A stretch of DNA of 64,000 nt, taken from positions 13,148,534 to 13,212,533 of the forward strand of contig OY755247.1 in assembly GCA_963576725.1 (NCBI GenBank). Reading direction: 5' to 3'. Positions 47,014 through 57,153 of this stretch are shown in pieces. The DNA is from Azorinus chamasolen (lineage: Eukaryota; Mollusca; Bivalvia; Cardiida; Solecurtidae). The translations under genes were made by a program, and so were the position numbers. Under the pieces are notes generated by a model. It was not told the DNA's origin and searched no databases. It saw only the letters and a list, made by a program, of their open reading frames with translations. Positions within the stretch are counted from its first letter, which is position 1. Each line of letters opens with the position of its first letter.

Positions 47014-47147
47014 AATGTACTTATATGTACTTTTATGTTATTGCTTTAACTTTTCTGCATAAAAGATAATACAGCTGGTACTGGTTAAGGTTCAGAAAAA
47101 TGAAGAATGTGTTGTCTGGCTCTAAAATCTCATGGAAAACCCTCGTC

Positions 47148-47428
47148 AGCTATTGGTTCAATAAAATTGGAAATTAATCTAGACTCAACGAAGATTGATT
47201 GTAATTTTATTGAACCAAATCTGACTTGGGTTTTACATGCCCTCCCTTGATCATATATATGGAATATAAATAATAAGCCCACCCTAGACAACACTTCATT
47301 ATTCACCAACTCTCTAAAGAATGACCTTCACCGACAACTTCAGTTCTCTCATGTAAAACCCGATTCAGCTTTAGTTCTACAATCAATCTTCATCAAGTCT
47401 CGATTAATTTCCAATTAAATTAGGAATC
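47148..47428. repeat. Foldback with 80-90 nt arms and 100-nt loop
   Basis: Left arm (ATTGGAAATTAATC.. to GGGTTTTACATG, 47148-47242) pairs with CATGTAAAACCC.. to GATTAATTTCCAAT (47348-47428). Pairing is imperfect in the middle. Confidence 0.7.
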
Positions 47429-47439
47429 AATATCAGCTT

Positions 47440-47595
47440 GTTGACAGGTCTCAGCTTAATGCAGGGTGACAGTCATGTAGACAGCTCCTCTTGGAGCTTT
47501 CTACATAACTTTCACCCTGTGTTAAGCAGCCACCTGCCTAAAAGTATCTAAAATCTTCTCTACTAGAGTTCTGGTTCAGAGGGATTCTACTGTTC
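47440..47595. mobile_element. Family C MITE, left end missing
   Basis: Arms CAGCTTAATGCAGGGTGA with apex AGCTCCTCTTGGAGCT; right end GGATTCTACTG. Confidence 0.6.
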
Positions 47596-48160
47596 ATGTT
47601 TTTATGTTACCTGTAGTACAAAACATAGAGGTTGTATATATTAAGTGCTTCATATTTGCCTTTTATAGCAACTCCCGAAATGTTCATTCCGCATAAATCT
47701 CCCTCTTTGACACCCAATCTCCCTCTTTTGAAAAGCTACTGTCTCTCTTTGCCTCGAAAAAATTATCACATGTATGTATTGGGCATGCCTGATCTCACCC
47801 ATACAATTACTATTTCAAAGATGCTTGAAAGTTTTGACGGTCTAAATCTTTTTAAGACACTAGACTACCAACAACTTATGAAATCTTGATACAAATATCT
47901 GCTACTAAAGCTTGAGTCAACTGAAATATGAAAGCCTATTGTATAGACCAGTGTACACATTGGGCTGAGCAGTGTGCAATTTTAGACAGATTGAATCTAA
48001 CTTGGGTCTGTGAGGAGTGAATGGAGTCATGTAGGCAGGTACAAAGGGTATGTTTTGGGACCAGCTAATGCAGAAGATACAGTCCTAGGGCATGTATATA
48101 TGGAATATGTTACGAGTAGTCATTTTGTACAAACTGACATTAAACGAGTCTTGGAAAATG
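47596..48160. other. No gene seen
   Basis: Short frames only; none shows a recognisable domain or splice-flanked exon. Confidence 0.35.
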
Positions 48161-48393
48161 TTACTAACCTTTTCCTCTATAAATACACCTTTCTATGCCT
48201 CTGTAAAAGTCTCTTTTAGAAACCATTGTGATAAATAGAGCATTTGCTCCAAAGGAGCAAATGCTCTTTTTATCACAATGGTTTCAAAACTACAAAATAC
48301 TAATTGTTTTCTTCTCTCTAGTAAATACTCCTTTTAGGTAGATTTATTCAAAGAGGTTGGATCTAAAAAAAAGCCTATGAGGGAAAGGGTTAA
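48161..48393. mobile_element. Family B MITE, reverse
   Basis: Left end TTACTAACCTTTTCCTC, right end GGGAAAGGGTTAA; apex GCTCCAAAGGAGC. Confidence 0.75.
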
Positions 48394-48586
48394 GTGAGCT
48401 TTATTAGTTTGTTCAAAATGACTATGAGCATCATATTCATTTTATCACATCGTTTATTTCAACTAAAAAACGCCGTTTTTTAAAGATTCTACATGTATCT
48501 TTATCACTGAACTAAACTAAACATGTGTAAATATAGAGAAATATGTGATGGCCATGGTTATGTGATAAAACCCCAGTCCAAATTAT

Positions 48587-48827
48587 TTAACCCTTTCTCT
48601 CATATATACGCATTTTCACGCATCTGCAAACAGAGTAGACCCAGATCAGATGGCTCCTATATGGATCAGGGTCTGCCTTGTTTGCTAATGGAATACGATA
48701 GATCTATTTCTCTAGTTTCTAAATCAGCTACAATGCTCCCCCTTCGATATTTCATTATAACTATTTTGACCATGAATATTCAGTAGGTATTGAAATTTGG
48801 AATAAACAGAACAGAAAAGGGATTTAA
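48587..48827. mobile_element. Family A MITE, right arm deleted
   Basis: TTAACCCTTTCTCTC..AAAAGGGATTTAA; hairpin shortened to GCTCCTATATGGATC. Confidence 0.65.
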
Positions 48828-48859
48828 CTGTACACATAGGTTATAATGATATAAGTGAT

Positions 48860-50140
48860 ATAAACCCATTTCCTGTTCAATATTTATGTAAGAAATTATG
48901 ATATCATGAATATTCATTAGCTGAAATTTTATAATGTGAAATTTTCATGGAAATGTTTCATTTGGACAAAAGCTGTAGAATCAGATCTTTATCATGTCAA
49001 AAGCAAACAAAGCACACCCTGATCAGACGGCTCCTATATGGTTCTTCTCTGTTTGCCGATTCGTGAGGTGAGAGCTGACACTTTGGCAATTTCAAGCATG
49101 TCAGATTGGTAATGTCAGCAATGATACCAAGAATAAATGTTCTAGATATTAAATACTGATAAAAAAAATCTTATAAATCCTTGCATTTTTAAAATAGATT
49201 TTTGAAAAGGCGCAAACTATATGGACAAAATAGTTCTAATCAAATATGTGACGTGGAACATTGGTGCCATTTTAGAAACTAGAGAAACAGATCTATTAAA
49301 TTTCATAAGCAAACACAGTTGAGCCTGATCAGATGGCTCCTATAGGAACTGTCTAATCTGGGTCTACTCTGTTTGCTAATGCATGAAATGGCATTTATAT
49401 GAGAGAAAGGGTCAAGTAAGCTTTTCCAACTTCAGAATTTTTGTGTCATCTGAAAATTGACCTTTTAGACACTGCACATGTCCCATGTATGTGACACAAG
49501 TCACTATATATCTGTGAAACTGAAATGTTCAGACTAACACGACCCAAGGCTAGGGCTAGGGCACGACTAGGCCCTTACATCTAAGCTTGCCTTGCTTTTC
49601 ATTGTACATACAGTAATATAGCCAGTATATATGACTGCACTTACTTGAACTTTCAATAACTTTTGAAAATCTGGAGAGATTCGAACAAAATTTTGTGCCA
49701 TTAATCATTATCACTTACAGTGAAATCACCACAAATTTCCTTGTGCCACAAGGTACAGGGGTGCATCAGTGACAATTAATTGAATGTCTCTCAAGGCATG
49801 AAAAAGTGTTTATATGAAGGAAAGGATTAAGCAGTTGTGGCACTTCTAATGAGTGGTTACAACATAGGTTTAATGGAGAAATGACGATTTTAGAATTTGA
49901 GTACACACCTTATATCTGTTGCTCAGTATCCAAAATATATATTAATATGCTTCCTGTCAACCAAATGACTCAAATATGAGGTAGTGATACATGAAAAACA
50001 GAATACATATAATTTTTATATACATATGAATAACATTTAAGCCGACCAAAAATAAAGATAGACTGCAATTTCATATAATAAATAAACAAAATTGTTAACA
50101 AATATAATCTGTCTTGTGATAGCCTTTGATATGCTCATAT
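48860..50140. other. Family A remnants and unassigned AT-rich DNA
   Basis: Two A remnants at 48865-49060 and 49250-49415, the second with apex GCTCCTATAGGAAC. A family A terminus scrap lies at 49795-49830. No gene. Confidence 0.45.
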
Positions 50141-50330
50141 CAGAGCTCCAGATAAAATGCGTAGATTAATAACATTTTCAAGAATTACTTATTTCTCCAC
50201 CAAACCCTATGTTGTGACCACTCTTTAGAATTGTCTCTTCGAGACGATTCTAAAGAATGGTCACAACATAGGGTTTGAGTGAGAAATGACGATTTTAGTA
50301 CCTGAGTATGCATGTTTATCTGTTGCTCTG
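50141..50330. mobile_element. Family D MITE, reverse, complete
   Basis: CAGAGCTCCAGATAAAATGC..CTGTTGCTCTG. Palindrome of about 45-nt arms meeting at GTCTCTTCGAGAC. Confidence 0.85.
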
Positions 50331-50360
50331 AGCTCTACTATTCTCTCCCACTTGTTCTCA

Positions 50361-50361
50361 T

Positions 50362-50399
<38 letters not shown>
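50361..50399. repeat. CT microsatellite
   Basis: Runs of TCTCTC with two interruptions, adjacent to the family D element. Confidence 0.9.
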
Positions 50400-50405
<6 letters not shown>

Positions 50406-50640
50406 CCCCTCTCTCCCAACTCATGCATTTGAGTAACTTTATGGGGGAAAAAAGACATTTCGAGAACTAATTAGTGCAATGGGACAATTGTTTGAAGACC
50501 TTCGGATCTGGATGAGATGCCGAGTAATTCAGTAAATCAGTATTTCATCACAATCCAAACTCTTTGACACTCTGGTTGTGTTTTTCAACAGAAATGAAAG
50601 AAAAATCAAATAACAATTTTAAGAAGACAATTATTTTGTA

Positions 50641-50890
50641 TTAACCCTTTATCCCATAAATGCACCTTTCTATGCCTTTGCTAACAGAGTAGACCCAGAT
50701 CAGACGGCTCCTACAGGAGCCATCTGATCATGGTATGCTCTGTTTGATTATGATATGATAGAGATATGATTCCCCAGGTTCTCCCATGGCAAAAGATTCC
50801 TGTGTCAGTGTGCTATTACAACAAATTAACCTAATTAATATTCACGACATCATTATTTCTCACATGAATATTCATGGAAGAATGGGTTAA
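50641..50890. mobile_element. Family A MITE, complete
   Basis: 250 bp, TTAACCCTTTATCCC..GAATGGGTTAA, apex GCTCCTACAGGAGC. Confidence 0.85.
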
Positions 50891-51005
50891 ATAATGTAGT
50901 TACGTTTGTAACTAAGGTTAGACATAGCAAATAATGCAGACCTGTCTCAGCAGTCTATTTTCAATGTTGCATTTGATCAGGGTTTACATTGCCACTCATG
51001 AGAAT

Positions 51006-51232
51006 GAATCCTTTACTCCATGAATAAATAAATAATGAATATTATTATTATTTATAACAGCACAATGACTCAGGATTTTTTAGTCATGGCAGAAACCGTA
51101 GAATCACACCTATATCACATCATAAACAAACAGTGCAGATCCTGATCAGACAATTCTTACAGGAGCCATATGATCTGGGTCTACTCTGTTTGCAAAGGCA
51201 TAGAAAGATGTATTTATAGAGTAAAGGGTTAA
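51006..51232. mobile_element. Family A MITE, reverse
   Basis: Left end AATCCTTTACTCCATG, right end GAGTAAAGGGTTAA shared with the next copy. Confidence 0.75.
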
Positions 51233-51460
51233 CTCTTCCTTGTTCTATATTCAATCAAGATTTCAATACTTACTGAAAATTCACGGACAGAATAGTCATA
51301 ACAAAATATGGAAGGTGGTCCATTGTCGCAATTTCAGAAACTAAGAAACAGATCTATCAAATTCCATTAGCAAATAGAGCAGACCCTGATCAGATGTCTA
51401 ATCTGGGTTAACTCTGTATGCAAATACATTAAAAGGAATTTATATGAGGGAAAGGGTTAA
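51229..51460. mobile_element. Family A MITE, reverse, shortened hairpin
   Basis: TTAACTCTTCCTTG..GGGAAAGGGTTAA; apex missing (GATCAGATGTCTAATCTGG). Both TTAA shared with neighbours. Confidence 0.75.
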
Positions 51461-51675
51461 CTGTTTTCATGACAAAGATGCTTACTGACTCCTTTGCAAA
51501 CAGAGTAGACCGTGATCAGACAGCTCCCATACCAACAGGGTGTCTGGTCAGGGTCTACCCAGTTTTGCTTTTGGGATTATATAGATCTGATCCTCATATC
51601 ATCCTGTGCTCATATACCATTATAAAAATTCAGCTTATAAATATTCATGATTAAATTCATCAAGTAAAGGGTTAA
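51457..51675. mobile_element. Family A MITE
   Basis: Left TTAACTG only partly family-like; right end AGTAAAGGGTTAA. Apex GCTCCCATACCAACAGG is broken. Confidence 0.65.
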
Positions 51676-51913
51676 CAGTTTTTTGTCCACAAAATGCAGA
51701 CAGCAAAACCTCAATCATATGTTCCCAAAGCAGTGACTGGTGTAGGTCTGCACGATTTGCAATACCAAAGTGTCCCTTATCCAATACTGTGGCTCTTTTG
51801 GCTTATGTTTGTACAGAATTAGCACCAATTATAAGCCTTTTACTGCATGGATATCATGCAAGGCCCTGTCCATTATGATTATTGAATTATTTTTTGTACA
51901 TAAAATATAAAAA

Positions 51914-51919
51914 TTTATT
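51914..51919 (-). other. TMEM106-like candidate polyadenylation signal
   Basis: AATAAA on the - strand about 180 nt past the stop codon. The implied 3' UTR includes a family A hairpin remnant at 51958-52035. Confidence 0.4.
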
Positions 51920-52097
51920 GCAAGAGCAAACAGAAGAGAATCAGATCTGTAACATGTAAATATACAGAACAGACCCTGACAAGACCGAACCTACAGCAGC
52001 TGTTTAATCTGGGTCTACTCTGTTTGCAAAGACACAAAATGGCAGAATTATCCAGTATAGAGATTCAAACACAAAAGAAGCAAAACATTTGTTGGCA

Positions 52098-52278
52098 CTA
52101 TAAATTCACATCCTTCGATTGCGAAACTTTCAGATCTGGCTTTTGAGTAGTTGTCGTAGTGGTTGTTGTATTTGGTGCAATGGTTGTGGGTTTCTCCTTG
52201 CTGTAACAACTGACAAACTGGAATGTCTCCAAAGTTGTTTGTTCCGAATGACCGAAAGACTCATAACTACACGTAAAT
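52098..52278 (-). CDS. TMEM106: TMEM106-like terminal exon
   Basis: On the - strand the acceptor CTGTTTCAG precedes 52278. The first base completes a codon and the frame stays open to TAG at 52100-52098. ESFGHSEQ is the diagnostic string; the tail contains a run of eight threonines. Confidence 0.72.
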
Positions 52279-55200
52279 CTGAAACAGAAAGAATCTAATT
52301 GTTACCGCTTCTCCAGCTAAGTGTGACCTGGTTTACATTTACAAACAGCTTAGATCCAGATTAGGTTCCACGTACTTTAGAATCGTATCTGAACCAAAAT
52401 TGTTTGTTACTGTCAGTAGTTTCTCAATAGTTCACTTTTAAAACAAAATTTGCGAGTCTTTAGTGCCCTGGGATATTACAATTGGTCCCCAAAGTGTTCC
52501 GCTATTGCAATAATATTTTGTTCTAGAACAAACTAGAAAATTGTGTCTGTAAGACACAGCGATGCCCCCGTGGTGGTGCTTGACAATGAAAAAACTGTGA
52601 CAACCAACTGCACATACAAGCGTGACACACAGAGAGATAAGCGTGACACACAGACAGATGGATGGACTGACTGACGGACAGATACAAAACATAATGCCTC
52701 CTGACTATCCTCAACGGGGGCATAAAAATTATGAACTCCGACATATAAACTGTTATTATTGCAGAGTTCCAGATAAGATGCGTAAATTAAAACATTTTCA
52801 GGAATAACCACAAAAACCAACATGTTATTTATAGACAGATTACCCAGTGTTTGAAATTAACTTTTTTTCTATGGTGGCAACTACTTGCCACCTGATCTGA
52901 AAGTTGGTGGCAAAATGCTCTTACCTAGTGGCAAAATATGAAAATAGAAAGCAATGTATGGAAAGTTTCAACAAGCAAGAAAAACAAACGGTAGTCTGAT
53001 AACTCTTGAAGTATTTTTCTGATTGATTTTGATTTCCACACAATTATTTTCGGTGACAAGATTTTACCACTGACTTTCAGATCAGGTGGCAAGTTGGACA
53101 TTTCTGTTGGCAAAACTGTCACTTGCCACTGTTAATTTCGAACCCTGATTACCTTAACCCTTTACTCCATAGTCCTTTACTCATACTTTACTCATACGCC
53201 TGTCTACCCCTTTGCAAACAGAGTAGACCCCAGATCAGACGGCTCCTGTAGGAGTTGTACGATCAGGGTCTACTCTATTTCATGATGTCATCATTTTTTC
53301 ATGAATATTCATGGAGTAAAGGGTTAAACATAGCCTATTACAAATACAGGTTTGGTTTTGGTTTTTATCGGATTTTACGTCGTTTTAACAGTACAGTATA
53401 TTGGCGATATTTCGAGCACCATCGGGAATCGGCAAAAACCTCGGATTATCGCGATGCTCGAATCAGATTAATGCAGGTATTTTCAATGAGATTTGATAGA
53501 ATTTGAGTCGGGACCTCAACATTCCCTCGGAATAAGCGGGTATCTCGGAAAAACGAGAGTCGAAATAACGCCGTTATACTGTATTTCATTCATATCACGA
53601 CTTCCAGCTAACTACAGGTAGAGGAAGACCCCCAGAGGTTCCTCAGTGCACGGGACAAATTGCATTGTTTCGTGCATAGAATAACACCCGGGTAGAACCA
53701 CCGACCTACCGCAAGCCAGCTGGAAGGTACAAATACAGGACACATGATGAAGTACTCACTCAAACAGCATAACCATTTCGTGGGCCCATCTGATTGGATT
53801 TTTACAGCTATTCCTACAAGAAATAATGTAAGTCAGAAACTGGTTAACCCTTTCAACCCCAGAGACGCATGCACTATCATTTGCAAACAGTGTAGACCCA
53901 GATCAGAGGGCTCCTTGAGGAGCCCTCTGATAGGTGTCTGCATTGTTTGTCATTCATAATCCTCTAGCAAATTTAAGCTTTTCATACTGATTAGAACCTA
54001 CAGTTAAGGGCTGTTCCATTTAAATGTGTATAGGGGGCAGGAAGGCACTTTAAAACAGCTATGCATCGATGGGTTTCGCTGCTAAAATGGTACTAATTGG
54101 TTTGTGCATTAGTAAACAAGATGTGTTTGTGAAACACTATGCCCCCTCATATATTTGACCTCTGACCTTGAAGGATGACCTTGACCTTGACATGTCACCC
54201 CTCAAAATGTGTGGCTTTATGAGATACATATGCATGCCAAATATCAAGTCTCTATCTGTACTGGCTCAAAAGTTAAGACCAATGTTAAGGTTGCGTTAAA
54301 GTTACAAAAAAACAGACAATTTGACCTTTGGCCCTGAAGGATGACCTTGACATGTCACCCCCCAAAATCTGCAGCCTTATGAGATACACAAGCATGCCAA
54401 ATATCAGGTCTCTATCTCTACTGGTCCAAAAGTTATGGCCAATGTTAAAGTCGGTGATTTGACCCATATATTTGACCTCTGACCTTGAAGGATGACCTTG
54501 ACATGTCACCCCTCAAAATGTGCGGCTTTATGAGATACATATGCATGCCAAATATCAAGTCTCTATCTGTACTGGCTCAAAAGTTATGACCAATGTTAAA
54601 GTTGCTGACGAACAAACAGACAAACAGACAGACTGGGCAAAAACAATATGCCCCCGAGATTTGATCTGGGGGGCATAAAAACTTCTATGGGTGGGTAGCC
54701 GAATTTGAAAGTGCATTCCTACACCCCCATATGCATTTAAATGGAACAGCCCTAACCACTAAACGGCTTTTCCACTCTGATAATTCAGGGTTGAAAGGTT
54801 TAACCCTTTCTTCCATAAATACGCCTTTCTACACCTCTGTAATAACCACTTCTTGAAATCATTGTGATAAATAGAGCATTTTCTCCTATAGGAGCAAATG
54901 CTCTATTTATCACAATGGTTTCAAACTACAAAATTCTGAAATTTTATTTTTCTCTAGTAAATGCTCCTTTTGGGTAGATTCATTCAAAGAGGTTGGGTCT
55001 AAAAAGGGTTAAATACGTATATATATAATGGATTTCATCATTGCAGTATCATAATGTAATGTTTGATATTAATGAGAACAAGCAGCCATAGATAAGAGGA
55101 ATATTTAAACAAGAGCCCCGTGCAGCGCCAACGCTTGTCTGATTTGGTACTTGTCCACTGTATATACTTCTCCTCAAGGAGATCTACAACCTATGAAGTT

Positions 55201-56469
55201 TCATTTTGATACCTCTTCCAGCTATATTAAAGTTTTTGCACATTGACAACGAAGGCCCCAACGGCTACAATTACGCCAATGCCTATGACCCAGTGATCAT
55301 TCTCTCGATGTTTGTTCGAAAAAGACGAGCTAAAAAGGTAGGTAATTTTTTTATTTCACTGCAAATATCTATCTTGCTTATACACATTAGAATTGCCTTG
55401 GAAAACATCTATCTTGACAGTGTATATTAGAATTGCCTCTCCAATTATATACATCCTGCGAGTTCTCATTAGATATGCCTCGGCAAATATCTGTTTTGCT
55501 AGTACACATTAGCATTGTCATGGCAAATATCTGTCTTGTTAGTACACATTAGAATTGTCTCAGTAATTATCTATCTTGTTAATACACATTAGAATTTTCT
55601 CAGTTAATATTTATCTTGCTAGTACATATTAGAATTGCCTCTTCAATGATATATATCCTGCAAGTACTCATTAGAATTGCCTCAGCAAATATCTGTCTTG
55701 CTAGTACATATTAGAATTGCCTCTTCAATGATATATATCCTGCGAGTACTCATTAGAAATGCCTCAGCAAATATTGGTCTTGCTGGTACACATTAGAATT
55801 GTCTCGGCAAATATCTATCTTGTTAGTAGACAGAATTGCCTCTCTTGGCTGAGAAATAACAGATTTTGATAGTTGTTGGTTGTTGTGTTAACATCCATTT
55901 CTGCCAAATATTGGCTAAAATTGACGCCCCAGAGACAGCGGTGCAGCTACAAAGATTTACAGATTTTGAAAGACCAGTACAGCTCTTGCATAATAATTTT
56001 ATATCATAACAAATTTAACCCTTTCCATCATATAAATGCCTTTTCACACATTTGCAAACAGGGAAGACCCAGATCAGATGGCTCCTACAGGAGCCATCTG
56101 ATCAGGGTCTGCTCTGTTCTCTTATAAACTTATAACAAATCGAACTACATTTTCTACCAATACCAAAATATCCTTTGTACATAATTATACTAAAATAAAA
56201 ATTCATGATGTTATTTCTTACAAGGGAAAAGGTTAATGAACATTATAAAGTTACCGTACATATTATACTTACGCCATATAACCCATCTGGTTGTTTTTGT
56301 CCAATGTTATATTTGTAAATACAAAGTATTCTTTCTGCGACCGCATCGGCACTTCTACTACTGAGAAATTTGTTATCTCTTTGATGACCTGAGTATCATA
56401 TAGCACCGACATTTTCATGCTCTTCACTTCCAACGGTACAAAATTCTGGTTACTGACATTCACACGATT
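52098..56469 (-). CDS. TMEM106: TMEM106-like protein, C-terminal exons
   Basis: TMEM106 proteins are single-pass type II membrane proteins of lysosomes and late endosomes with a lumenal beta-sandwich domain. Two - strand exons are seen. 56469-56273 encodes NVSNQNFVPLEVKSMKMSV, matching the NITNNN-YSVEVENI region of the family. 52278-52098 encodes FTCSYESFGHSEQTTLETF and FVSC, matching the TYFGHSEQ and YVDC block, then a Thr-rich tail and TAG. Compared with vertebrate TMEM106B about 20 residues between MGYMA and FTCSY are missing. A small exon of length divisible by three should lie between them, because both exons abut the same phase; I could not find it. The cytoplasmic and transmembrane exons are not visible up to the window end. 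The call is from remembered family patterns, not an alignment. Confidence 0.7.
52530..52735. repeat. Interspersed element with GTGTCTGTAAGACAC start
   Basis: Begins GTGTCTGTAAGACACAGCGA and GATGCCCCC, ends GGGGGCATAAAAA. Internal GACAGA/GTGACACACAGA repeats. Lies 250 bp upstream of the TMEM106-like last exon. Confidence 0.55.
53154..53327. mobile_element. Family A MITE, shortened
   Basis: TTAACCCTTTACTCCATAG..GAGTAAAGGGTTAA. CTTTACTCATA is locally triplicated. Most sequence right of the hairpin is deleted. Confidence 0.75.
53392..53583. mobile_element. pogo/Tigger-like MITE with GGCGWTATTTCGA ends
   Basis: TACAGTATATTGGCGATATT at the left and AATAACGCCGTTATACTGTA at the right form imperfect inverted repeats ending in TA. 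Confidence 0.65.
53601..53727. mobile_element. Small element with CTTCCAGCT ends
   Basis: CTTCCAGCTAACTAC at the left and GCCAGCTGGAAG at the right. The body contains TAACACCCGGGTAGAACC. Confidence 0.55.
53880..53960. repeat. Isolated hairpin with family A outer arms
   Basis: GTAGACCCAGATCAGAGGGC meets GCCCTCTGATAGGTGTCTGC at apex GCTCCTTGAGGAGC. The inner arm differs from family A (AGAGGG for AGACGG) on both sides, so base pairing is kept. Confidence 0.6.
54117..54680. repeat. TGACCTTGACATGTCACC repeat G, tandem units
   Basis: About three units of 150-190 bp starting at a TTGACCTCTGACCTTGAAGG motif, each with CATGCCAAATATCA. Bounded by ACACTATGCCCC and GGGGGGCATAAAA. Confidence 0.75.
54800..55012. 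mobile_element. Family B MITE, reverse
   Basis: TTAACCCTTTCTTCC..AAAAAGGGTTAA; apex TCTCCTATAGGAGC. Confidence 0.8.
55111..55350. repeat. Interspersed repeat H, copy 3
   Basis: ACAAGAGCCCCGTGCAGCGC start, CATTTTGATACCTCTTCC core, GAAAAAGACGAGCTAAAAAG end; runs into a minisatellite. Confidence 0.6.
55375..55835. repeat. Minisatellite, about 40-bp period
   Basis: About 11 units of the form CATTAGAATTGCCTC, AGCAAATATCT, GTCTTGCTAGTACA. Some units instead carry TCAATGATATATATCCTG, suggesting a higher-order pattern. Confidence 0.8.
56015..56236. mobile_element. Family A MITE
   Basis: TTAACCCTTTCCATC..GGGAAAAGGTTAA; perfect apex GCTCCTACAGGAGC. It lies 37 bp from a TMEM106-like exon, just past its donor. 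Confidence 0.8.
56273..56469 (-). CDS. TMEM106: TMEM106-like internal exon
   Basis: On the - strand the acceptor CTTCTTCAG precedes 56469 and the donor GTAAGT begins at 56272. 197 nt, starting in phase 0 and ending with two bases of a codon. It carries several N-X-S/T sites, as expected for a lumenal domain. Confidence 0.7.
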
Positions 56470-56503
56470 CTGAAGAAGAGAACACAATAAAAATATATGT
56501 ATA

Positions 56504-56820
56504 CAGTAAAACCCCTCAAAACCGAAATTCTAGTAGAGAAGAATTTAGATACTTTAATGCAGGTGGTTGCTTAATGCAGGGTGAAAGTCAGGAGAGGAGC
56601 TTTCTGCATGACATATCACTCTGTATTAAGCTGCCACTCATCTCCATGACCTTTTTCGAGCTTTTTTTAATATGTATTGGGACAAGACTTACATGTAGTT
56701 TGTTTGCTATTTTCCCCAACAACCACCAAAGCACCTAGAGGAGCTTTCTACATGACTTCACCCTGCATTATGCTGCTACCCATCTCCTTGACCAGTTTAG
56801 AGGGTTTTTAACTGCATATG
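56504..56820. repeat. Family C copy followed by a partial duplicate
   Basis: TACAGTAAAACCCC at 56504 and a shortened hairpin to about 56660. CACCTAGAGGAGCTTTC to TTTAGAGGGTTTTAACTG repeats the right half at 56730-56812. Confidence 0.6.
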
Positions 56821-56882
56821 TGTAAAAAGGGACAAGAAACTTTCTTGTTAAGGGTGCTATTATTTTTCCCCTCTCCCAACCA

Positions 56883-57153
56883 GTAAATTACAAACAAGAT
56901 ATGTTTGTGAAACACTATGCCCTGATATGACCTTTGACCCTGAAGGATGACCTTGACCTTGACATGTCACCCCTCAAAATGTGCAGCTTCATGAGATACA
57001 CATGCATGCCAAATATCAAGTCTCTATTCTGTACTGGTTCAAAAGTTATGGCCAATGTTAAACTGTGATTTGACCTATACATTTGAGCTCTGACCTAGAA
57101 GGATGACATTGACATGTCACACCTCAAAATATTTGGCTAAATGAGATACATAT
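56883..57153. repeat. Repeat G copy, left part, cut by the Gypsy insertion
   Basis: Begins ACAAGATATGTTTGTGAAAC; two units with CCTTGACATGTCAC, broken at ATGAGATACATAT by the LTR. Confidence 0.75.

Noticed and set aside
50261..50458. A 65-codon - strand frame rich in Arg-Glu repeats
   Set aside because: Translation of the CT microsatellite.
3430..56820. CRISPR-like arrays suggested by many repeated palindromes
   Set aside because: Copies are scattered, bounded by TTAA or TA and lack regular spacers; the genome is eukaryotic.
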